Shown piece by piece: positions 57,713 through 64,000 of a stretch of 64,000 nucleotides of DNA. A program made the position numbers and the translations under genes. Positions within the stretch are counted from its first letter, which is position 1, and every line of letters begins with the position of its first letter. Source of the DNA: Sporichthya polymorpha DSM 43042 (GTDB lineage: Bacteria > Actinomycetota > Actinomycetes > Sporichthyales > Sporichthyaceae); assembly GCF_000384115.1 (NCBI RefSeq), contig NZ_KB913029.1, positions 592,907 through 656,906 of the forward strand, written 5' to 3'. The notes beneath the pieces are model-generated. The model was not told the origin of the DNA, did not search any database, and saw nothing but the letters and a program-made list of their open reading frames with translations.

Positions 57713-59010
57713 GAAGCCGGTCGGCGGGCCAACCAGCCGAGGGCCCGATCGGCGACCTCGCGGCCGTTGGTGGCGCAACCCTGCAGACCGCCGTCGCCGT
57801 ACGCCCGGGTCGCGTCCCCGACGTTCCAGAGATTGGCGACCGGCGTTGCCGAGTCGATCTCCGAGCCGGCGACCACCCGCTGCGCGGGCCAGTCGCCCGA
57901 GAGCAGCGGAGCGCAAAGGATGCGGGCCTGCTCGAAGCCGTCCAGCTCCCGGGCGAGCTCGGCCAGGACCGCCGCCCGCTCCGCGTCCTCGTCGAACGGC
58001 GACATCGCCGGGACCGGCACGGCATAGGCGACGTAGAGGTACCACCCGGGCGGGGCGACCTCGGGACAGGCGGAGGTCAGGTGAGCAATGGCGCTGAGAC
58101 GCGAGGTGTCGGCGAAGAACACGATGCCCGCGGGTTTGGCCAGGCGCCGCCGGCTCGCGAAGGTGACCGCGTACATCGGGGCGGGATGGATCTTCTCCTT
58201 CACCAGCGCGACGTAGTCCGCCGGCAGCGCGCCGTCGGCGCAGAGGGCCACGGTGGCGCTCGGCCCCGCGTTGCTGACCACCGCGCCACAGCTCACCGTC
58301 ACGAGCTCGTCGCCGCGGCGCACCGTCGCCGACCGCACGAGCCCGCCGGCGATGTCGAGGCTCTCCACCGACGAGGACAGCCACACCTGTCCGCCGTGAC
58401 GCTCGACGACGGCGGCGAGCTCCTGCATCGGGCCGATGGTGCCGGCGCGCGAAAAGCCGTAATCGCGGAACAGACTCTTCTGGGTCAGGTAGGTCAACAT
58501 CGCACGGGCCGAGACCTCGTCGCTGTTGACCGAGAACACCCCCGCGGCGATGTTGCGCATGAGCCGTCGAACGGTCCGCCCGACCGGAAAACGGCGCAGC
58601 CACTGCTCCAGGCTCGGGTCGTCGCCCTGCGGCGGGCCGTCCCACTTCCGGGTGAGCTGCGCGCCGACCTTCCGGAGCCCGCCGTCGAGGAGCAGCCGGG
58701 CCGGCCGCGACGTCGTGTTGTAGAGCCGGCCACGGAACTGCACGCACTGCGCCGGCTCCTTCGGTCGGCGCACCTCATAGGGCGCGCCAACTGTGCGGAA
58801 CAGGTCCTCCATCGGACCGCCGAGTTCCAGCGCGACGGCTCCGGTGCTCACCAGGAAACCGTCGATCTCCACGGTGGACCCGCGGCCGCCGACGCGGTCA
58901 CGAGACTCGACGACCAGCACGCTGCGGCCGGCGTGCGCGAGCATCGCGGCGGCGGCGAGCCCCCCGATGCCCGACCCGATGACCAGCACGTCGACCGACG
59001 TCGGCTCCAT
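57709..59010 (-). CDS. FAD-dependent oxidoreductase, phytoene-desaturase-like (433 aa)
   Basis: The N-terminal dinucleotide motif DVLVIGSGIGGLAAAAMLAH (residues 7-26) is followed by VVESRDRVGGRGSTVEIDGF, the pattern of the phytoene desaturase / monoamine oxidase superfamily. The C-terminal FAD block is ANLWNVGDATRAYGDGGLQG. Such enzymes desaturate or isomerise hydrophobic ring or polyene compounds. In this cluster a steroid- or terpenoid-ring desaturase is attractive but not shown. ATG 59010 overlaps the stop of the monooxygenase gene by one base, so the two are coupled. Confidence 0.87.
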   Translation of the reverse strand: MEPTSVDVLVIGSGIGGLAAAAMLAHAGRSVLVVESRDRVGGRGSTVEIDGFLVSTGAVALELGGPMEDLFRTVGAPYEVRRPKEPAQCVQFRGRLYNTTSRPARLLLDGGLRKVGAQLTRKWDGPPQGDDPSLEQWLRRFPVGRTVRRLMRNIAAGVFSVNSDEVSARAMLTYLTQKSLFRDYGFSRAGTIGPMQELAAVVERHGGQVWLSSSVESLDIAGGLVRSATVRRGDELVTVSCGAVVSNAGPSATVALCADGALPADYVALVKEKIHPAPMYAVTFASRRRLAKPAGIVFFADTSRLSAIAHLTSACPEVAPPGWYLYVAYAVPVPAMSPFDEDAERAAVLAELARELDGFEQARILCAPLLSGDWPAQRVVAGSEIDSATPVANLWNVGDATRAYGDGGLQGCATNGREVADRALGWLARRPAS

Positions 59011-60821
59011 CACGCCGCCCGGGGTGGGAGAAGCCCCTCGAGGTCGGCCGTGATCAGGTTGGCCAGAAATTTCGAGTAGGTCCGGCACTCGTGCAGGCCG
59101 CCACCCATCACCCAGAGGCCGTCCTGCGGCGTGCGGCGCCAGATGTTGCGCATCCAGCCCTCGTCGTCCCAGCCCCACACCGGGCCGACCTTGTCGGCCA
59201 CCTCCGAGCCGCAGAACCGGCGGATCTGTTCCTGCATGTTGTCGTATCCGGTGGCCATCACGACCACGTCGGCGTCCAGCCTGCGTCCGTCGGTGAGCGC
59301 GAGACCGTCGGCGGTGAAGGTCTCGATGTCCTCGTGCTGGATCACGTTGATCTTGCCGTCGATGATGAGGTCGGAGCAACCGACGTTGATGTAGTACCCG
59401 CCCCCGCGCCGCAGGTACTGCATGTGGAAGCCGGTGTCGTCATGACCGAACCCGACCTTGAAGCCGGCGGCCTCGAGTCCCGCGATCAGGTCCGCGTCGA
59501 TCCGGCAGGTCCGCTTGGTGAGCCACTTGTAGCTGTGGAGCAGCAACTCGTAGGGATTCGCGGCGGTGATCAGGTCGATGTCCTCGACCGGCCCGGTGGT
59601 GAACAGCGAGTACACGAGGATACCGCTCGGCACCAGACTGACCACCGCGGTCGGCCCGCGCTGGATCATCGTCACCTCGGCAGCGCCGTTGGCGTGCAGA
59701 TCCTGTGCGACGTCGTGCCCGCTGTTACCCGCACCAACCACGATCGCCTTCTTGCCGGCGTAGGAGATGCCGCTGGAGAAGGCGCTGGAGTGCATGACGT
59801 CACCGTGGAACTCGTCGAGTCCCGGCAGCTGCGGCATCTTGGGCTGGCCGCTGACCCCTCCGGTGGCGAAGACCAGATGCGGCACGACCAGCGCACGCTC
59901 GGTTCCGTCCGCGCGGCGGACCCGCGCGGTCCAGCGCTTCGATGCTTCGTCGTACGAGGCGTCCACCAGCTCGGTGCCGGTCCAGACGTTGAGCTCCATG
60001 AACTCCGCGTAGGACTCCAGCCAGCCGGCGAGCTTGTCCTTCGGCAGAAACGTCGGCCAGGTGGCCGGAAAGGGAATGTACGGCAGGCTGTTCGCCCACA
60101 CCTCGTTGTGCAGCGTCAGGGAGTGGTAGCGGTTGCGCCAGTTGTCGCCGATTCGCGGATTGCGCTCAACGATCAGGGCGTCGACGCCGAACTGGGTGAG
60201 CCGCGCGGCCAGACACAGCCCGGCCTGACCCCCGCCGACGATGAGCACCTGCGGGTCACGGTCCGCGTACTGGACAGCCTTGGTGCGCAGATCGAGCCAA
60301 TTGTCTCCACCGAACTCCCAGGAGTACTCGGTGCCGGTCGGACGGAGAGCGCCGATCTGCTCCTCGTGCCCCGAGAGGTCCTGCAGCGTCGTGAGCACGA
60401 CCCAGGCCAGCGAGTCCTGCGGGGCGTGCTCGTCGAGGAGCAGCCGGGCGTAGGCGGTACCGCGACCGACGGCGGTGTCGAAATCGAGGTAGCCCTCCAC
60501 GACGGGCTGGCCGAGATACTTGGTCGCCCGAGGGGCCATCCGGTCCGGGGCCCGGCGGACATGACGGGGAGTCACGGCCGGCAGAGCCTCAGCCAGACCT
60601 TCGACGATCTGCTGCCGGCCTGCCCGCGTGCGGTAGTCCCAGGTGAACGCGACGATGTCCCGCCAGAACCCGTCGGGCACGAACGTGGCCGCGATCGCCT
60701 CGGGATCGTTCGCCGCGACAGCAGCGGCGAACTTCCCGGTCCAGGCGGTGAAGATCGCTTCCGCGTCGGCGTCGACGGGCGCTTCAAGTTCGGCGTCCGA
60801 CAGTTCGCCGGTCAGAGTCAT
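59010..60821 (-). CDS. Flavin monooxygenase with N-terminal SnoaL-like domain (603 aa)
   Basis: Residues about 20-165 form a SnoaL/NTF2-like domain (AWTGKFAAAVAANDPEAIAA, with FWRDIVAFTWDYRT). Then comes a two-Rossmann flavin monooxygenase: FAD motif VLIVGGGQAGLCLAARL (about residue 193), linker FATGGVSGQPKMPQLPGL then FHGDVMHSS, NADPH motif AIVVGAGNSGHDVAQDL and VVMATGYDN. The F-x-G-x3-H segment matches FMO/Baeyer-Villiger-type enzymes, so it may N-/S-oxidise or insert oxygen beside a ketone. ATG at 60821. First gene of the minus-strand pair with the desaturase-like enzyme. Confidence 0.9.
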   Translation of the reverse strand: MTLTGELSDAELEAPVDADAEAIFTAWTGKFAAAVAANDPEAIAATFVPDGFWRDIVAFTWDYRTRAGRQQIVEGLAEALPAVTPRHVRRAPDRMAPRATKYLGQPVVEGYLDFDTAVGRGTAYARLLLDEHAPQDSLAWVVLTTLQDLSGHEEQIGALRPTGTEYSWEFGGDNWLDLRTKAVQYADRDPQVLIVGGGQAGLCLAARLTQFGVDALIVERNPRIGDNWRNRYHSLTLHNEVWANSLPYIPFPATWPTFLPKDKLAGWLESYAEFMELNVWTGTELVDASYDEASKRWTARVRRADGTERALVVPHLVFATGGVSGQPKMPQLPGLDEFHGDVMHSSAFSSGISYAGKKAIVVGAGNSGHDVAQDLHANGAAEVTMIQRGPTAVVSLVPSGILVYSLFTTGPVEDIDLITAANPYELLLHSYKWLTKRTCRIDADLIAGLEAAGFKVGFGHDDTGFHMQYLRRGGGYYINVGCSDLIIDGKINVIQHEDIETFTADGLALTDGRRLDADVVVMATGYDNMQEQIRRFCGSEVADKVGPVWGWDDEGWMRNIWRRTPQDGLWVMGGGLHECRTYSKFLANLITADLEGLLPPRAA

Positions 60822-60938
60822 GGCGCTCCTCGGGGGACCTCGTCGCGGGAAATCGGCCTGCTCTCCGAGGCTAAGAGGACGCGGTGCCCGGGCCCCGCTG
60901 GGCATTCCGCGCCCCGGAACCCACCTGGCCGGTCCTGC

Positions 60939-61949
60939 TCAGGGATGGAAGCGCCGCACGTACTCCGGCCAGAGGAACTCCTGGCAGTCCCCGTGGGTCA
61001 CCTGTCCTTCGCACTCCCAGCGGGTGAGGCAGATGTTGGAGTCCATGTTGTGCCAGGTCTGCCACTGCACGCCGGCACAGGTCGCCCCGACGATCTCCAA
61101 CTCCCGGCCGAGCCGGTCCACCACGGTCATCTCGACGGTGTCGGGGTAGAACGACCCGGGGCGGCGAACGGTCCGCTTGGACACCGAGAGGACCTCGGCC
61201 GTCACTCCGTCCTTGCGGACCCACCCGGTGCGCAGGCTGTTGCCACCTGGCAGGTCCAGCACGCCGGCCCACTCCGGTCCCCGGGCGGGATCGTCGAAGG
61301 CCATGATCCCGAAGGCGAAGTCCTCGGAGAACGCCCCGTTCACCCAGGCCAGGGGCGGCAGTGGAACCAGGTGCTCCCGGCGCGGCTGCCCGAACGAGCG
61401 GTCACGGACGGTGGTCCCGTCGACCGCGTAGTCGACGCCGCGCAGCCGAACCGTCCCCCTGGTGCGCATGGGCTGCTCGAAATGCATGCCGCTGCCGAGC
61501 ATGGCCGGCGGCGCCATCGCCGTGAGGGTGACGTCGACGGCACTGTCGGTGGCCGGGCTGGAGTACTGGATCCGGTGGGATCGCAGCGGTTCGATCGTCG
61601 TGACCTCGTAGCCGTTCTGCAGCCGGTAGTGCCAGAAGTCCTTCTCGAGGCACTCGTCGCTCATGTACGTGACGTAGTCCCAGATCTCGGACTGCAGCGG
61701 ATGGTCCTTGAAGCCCTGCCACACCGCGATCCCGCCGGTGACCGTCTTCAGGTTCGGGTGGTACCAGACGTAGCCCAGGCCGTGGATCTGATGCTCGGGG
61801 ACGTTGAAGCCGAAGTAGTGCGTCTCCGTGCACGTCGGGTCCGGCTCCCGGGCGGTCATGTCCGGGCGCAGGAAGTCGTCCGTCTCCTGCGCCTGAACCA
61901 GACCAGGGGAGGTCTCGTCCCACCACGCCCGCTTTGAGTCCTCACTCAT
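60939..61949 (-). CDS. CrtC/AttH-like beta-sandwich protein (336 aa)
   Basis: No signal peptide or membrane helix. Rich in Trp, Tyr and His: THYFGFNVPEHQIHGLGYVW, HPNLKTVTGGIAVWQGFKDH, RDRSFGQPRREHLVPLPPLA and MDSNICLTRWECEGQVTHGD. The HYFGFN start and RDRSFG core are typical of the lipocalin-like CrtC/AttH superfamily (DUF7064-type proteins), some of which hydrate carotenoid double bonds. Actinobacterial copies sit in degradation clusters for hydrophobic compounds without a proven reaction. ATG 61949 lies one base after the stop of the kinase-like gene, so they are cotranscribed. Confidence 0.65.
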   Translation of the reverse strand: MSEDSKRAWWDETSPGLVQAQETDDFLRPDMTAREPDPTCTETHYFGFNVPEHQIHGLGYVWYHPNLKTVTGGIAVWQGFKDHPLQSEIWDYVTYMSDECLEKDFWHYRLQNGYEVTTIEPLRSHRIQYSSPATDSAVDVTLTAMAPPAMLGSGMHFEQPMRTRGTVRLRGVDYAVDGTTVRDRSFGQPRREHLVPLPPLAWVNGAFSEDFAFGIMAFDDPARGPEWAGVLDLPGGNSLRTGWVRKDGVTAEVLSVSKRTVRRPGSFYPDTVEMTVVDRLGRELEIVGATCAGVQWQTWHNMDSNICLTRWECEGQVTHGDCQEFLWPEYVRRFHP

Positions 61950-61950
61950 G

Positions 61951-63051
61951 TCAGCTCGCCTCATCCATCAACGCGGCCAGTACTCGCACCATGTGAATCT
62001 CGTCGGCGAGAGGATCCATTTCCGGCAGGGCGCCCTGCGCGTGCATCGCGGCGTACATCCGCAACCAGATGCTCAGGCCCCGGACCGCTGCGAGCACTTC
62101 GTAGAAGGTGAAGTTCTCGATCTTGTCCCCGCCACGCGCGGCGTAGAGGTCGGCCAGCTCCGCGCCGACGCACATCCCGCTGAGATCCGGGTTCCCCTGC
62201 CCATGGGTGGACCACCGGTGGAAGAACGACCACCACCCGAGATCCACACCGGCGCTGCCCACACTCGCCATCTCCCAGTCGATGACCCCGACACACGTGA
62301 AGTCGCGCCAGATCATGTTCCCGATTCGCGCGTCACCCCAGCAGATGCAATCCCGACCGGCAGAGGGCCGTGCTGCGGTCATCCACTCGATCGCCCGCTC
62401 GATGAGCGGATTCGATCGCGTACCGGCCTCGGCGCGGAACAGCGCCACCGCGTGATTGACGGTGCGCTCCACATGGTCGGCACCCGGGGCCCCGAAGCCC
62501 AGGTCCGCGAGCCCGAGTTCCCGGGGGTCGAGGGCATGCAGGGCGACCAGGAAGTCCACGCCCGAGGTCCACATCGCCGCGCGTCGCGCCGGCGTCGCGT
62601 CGTGGACGAATCCGGCCGCCGCGTACGTCGGCACGTCTGCCGGGATGAGACCGTCGACGAACTCCATCACCACGAAACGGGCGCCGAGCACCGCGGGCGA
62701 CTGTTCGACTCCGAGCACACGCGGGACCGGGAGAGTTCCGAGATCGCCGAGCGCGCGCTGTACCCGGAGCAGTGTGGTGAAGTCGGACTGCGGGTTGGTC
62801 TGGTTCTCCAGGACGTCCTTGCGCAGGACGACGGTGCGCTCCGCGGGACCTCCGGCTGAATCGAGGAGACAGTCGACGAGATGGGTCTCCCCCGAAAGCC
62901 CGCTGGCGTCGGACGACCGGAGGCCGCGAACCTGGGCGTTCTCGAATCCCGGAACCGCGCTCCGCAGCCATCTCTCGATCTGCGGCGCGAGAGCCTCGTC
63001 CCGGCTGCGGGCGACCTTGGCCACCACGGTCGGCCCTGCCTCGGCACTCAT
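61951..63051 (-). CDS. APH-family phosphotransferase (366 aa)
   Basis: A kinase-fold protein related to aminoglycoside phosphotransferases and the N-terminal domain of ACAD10/11. The Brenner-type catalytic loop is CICWGDARIGNMIWRDF (about residue 244), with Asp and Asn in place but Trp where His is common. The metal-binding block is GVIDWEMASVGSAGVDLG, and the N-lobe contains TVVLRKDVLENQTNPQSDF. ACAD10/11 kinases phosphorylate 4-hydroxyacyl-CoAs for removal of the hydroxyl. Given the nearby acyl-CoA dehydrogenases, a similar hydroxyacyl phosphorylation is a reasonable guess. ATG at 63051. Confidence 0.85.
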   Translation of the reverse strand: MSAEAGPTVVAKVARSRDEALAPQIERWLRSAVPGFENAQVRGLRSSDASGLSGETHLVDCLLDSAGGPAERTVVLRKDVLENQTNPQSDFTTLLRVQRALGDLGTLPVPRVLGVEQSPAVLGARFVVMEFVDGLIPADVPTYAAAGFVHDATPARRAAMWTSGVDFLVALHALDPRELGLADLGFGAPGADHVERTVNHAVALFRAEAGTRSNPLIERAIEWMTAARPSAGRDCICWGDARIGNMIWRDFTCVGVIDWEMASVGSAGVDLGWWSFFHRWSTHGQGNPDLSGMCVGAELADLYAARGGDKIENFTFYEVLAAVRGLSIWLRMYAAMHAQGALPEMDPLADEIHMVRVLAALMDEAS

Positions 63052-63102
63052 CAGTGCTCCTTCTGTTGCTCCCCAGCACGTCGACGCCCGGTGGCCGTCA
63101 TC

Positions 63103-64000
63103 TCATCGTGCGATCGATTCTCCGGGCGCGGCATCACTGGTTCCGGATCGCGGACCCTGATGGCGAACCATCCGGGCTACGGCCGGACCCGGCGGCGCGG
63201 ACGTGTCGACGACCTCGATCGGCGGCACCAGGTCGAGGAGGCGGGCGTCCTTCGCGAGGCATGCGTCTTCGAGCTCCGCAGCCGTGCGGCCACGCGGGTG
63301 GACGCCCGACGCCGCAAGCGCGCCGCCGAGCTCCTGCTCGAGCAGCGCTGTCATCACCGCCAGGAGCCGGCGAGGCATCGACATCACCCAGGAGTGAAAT
63401 GCGCCGGGCAGCACGTACAGCGGCGCCCCCGACTGCCGCGCCTGGTCGACAGCCGACTCCAACGGCACGAGCAGGTCGCGCTCACCGTGCACGACGACGG
63501 CCGGAACGCCGGCCTCCCGCATCCGGCGCAGCAGCGGCACACTCGGAGCCGCCCGCATCGTGAGTCCGATCGGAGCGGTGACGCTGGACGGCCGCCGCAA
63601 CGCCTGCAGCACGGAGGCTCTCAGCACGGCCCGGTAAGCGGCGCGTTCCCCTCGGTCCAGCCCGGTCCGGAAGTGCACGGTGTCCCACATCGCCGCCCCG
63701 ATCTGGCGGGCGAGGTCGGGCGGATGGGTCAGACTGCGCGCGGCGCGCGCGTCGAGCGGGCCACCGGCGGCTGCATCGAGCAACACGGCGCACAGCGTGC
63801 GCTCGGGTCGCGCCGCCGAGAGCTCGATGACCTTGCGGCCACCCATCGAATGGCCCACCAGGACCGCGCGCTCGACCCCGAGTTCGTCGAGGATGCGACC
63901 GACCAATGCGGCGCGCATGCTGAAATCGGTCCCGGCCTCCCGCGGTCCGTCGGACCGGCCGTGTCCCGGCGCGTCGACGGCGACGACGAGAAAGCCCAGC
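63103..64000 (-). CDS. Alpha/beta hydrolase, N terminus beyond the right edge
   Basis: The frame is open to the right edge. It reads GFLVVAVDAPGHGRSDGPRE at the edge, then the nucleophile elbow AVLVGHSMGGRKVIELSA, acid candidate VVVHGERDLLVPLE, and His in LPGAFHSWVMSMPRRL. The ATG near 63918 is internal because the conserved DAPGHGRSDGP block lies upstream of it. The C-terminal tail after about residue 215 of the visible part is long and Pro/Ala-rich. It follows the same direction as the APH-like gene with a 51-bp gap. Confidence 0.85.
   Translation of the reverse strand, partial: LGFLVVAVDAPGHGRSDGPREAGTDFSMRAALVGRILDELGVERAVLVGHSMGGRKVIELSAARPERTLCAVLLDAAAGGPLDARAARSLTHPPDLARQIGAAMWDTVHFRTGLDRGERAAYRAVLRASVLQALRRPSSVTAPIGLTMRAAPSVPLLRRMREAGVPAVVVHGERDLLVPLESAVDQARQSGAPLYVLPGAFHSWVMSMPRRLLAVMTALLEQELGGALAASGVHPRGRTAAELEDACLAKDARLLDLVPPIEVVDTSAPPGPAVARMVRHQGPRSGTSDAAPGESIAR

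Noticed and set aside
59091-61937. Very long plus-strand open frame opposite the monooxygenase and CrtC-like genes
   Set aside because: High-GC antisense shadow. The minus strand carries FAD and NADPH motifs and coupled starts and stops.

Overview
This window is very GC-rich, gene-dense DNA from an actinobacterium. The evidence is the high G/C at third codon positions, frequent GTG starts, many 1- to 11-base gene overlaps, a mycobacterial-type LexA box, F420-type nitroreductase and PPOX proteins, an MpaB/DUF2236 protein, a DUF222-HNH protein, and a galU-glp(moeA)-moaC-mog-rimJ-sepX neighbourhood. I do not assign it below the class level.

Layout. 1-5151: a partial EthD-domain gene, a two-gene ABC exporter (ATPase plus FtsX-type permease) and a divergent two-component system. 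5294-6860: an SOS-controlled DUF222-HNH nuclease and an insertion-sequence scrap. 7049-12476: a nitrite/nitric-oxide module made of a hemerythrin-DUF2249 protein, a Cys-bearing HTH regulator, a polytopic membrane protein and a large membrane/cupredoxin/NirK-type fusion. 12679-12939: an enoyl-CoA hydratase relic. 13087-21582: an 8.45-kb integrated element in tRNA-Ala(CGC), bounded by perfect 46-bp direct repeats. It carries a tyrosine integrase, an older integrase scrap, a GlxA-type regulator, a secreted alpha/beta hydrolase, a broken IS110 transposase and a chimeric MobF relaxase. 21683-22010: four copies of a 66-bp hairpin repeat.

22058-40497 is core genome: the divisome membrane protein SepX/GLPR, an N-acetyltransferase, molybdopterin genes, galU, 5-formyl-THF cyclo-ligase, a cation/proton antiporter, an FmdB zinc ribbon, MTA phosphorylase, a SAF protein, mscL, a STAS protein with a tiny membrane partner, an XRE-cupin regulator divergent from a thioredoxin-reductase-like enzyme, F420/FMN split-barrel proteins, a SIMPL protein, a PAS/GAF histidine kinase with a single-domain response regulator, and small stress-type proteins.

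40583-45421 is a second mobile patch: tRNA-Arg(CCT), a tyrosine integrase fused to a GntR-type domain, an apparently intact IS110 with a candidate bridge-RNA region, and a frameshifted second copy of the tRNA-Ala-type integrase.

45514 to the right edge is a catabolic island. It has P450 plus ferredoxin, two acyl-CoA dehydrogenase pairs in which only one partner keeps the catalytic Glu, two acyl-CoA ligases, three alpha/beta hydrolases, an SDR, an FAD oxidoreductase, a SnoaL-FMO fusion, a CrtC-like protein and an APH-like kinase. The logic (hydroxylate or Baeyer-Villiger oxidise, hydrolyse, activate with CoA, dehydrogenate) fits breakdown of a bulky alicyclic or steroid/terpenoid-like compound. 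The substrate cannot be read from the sequence.

Best leads: the hairpin array, the chimeric relaxase and its tRNA-Ala element, the integrase-GntR fusion, the IS110 leader, and the paired dehydrogenases.
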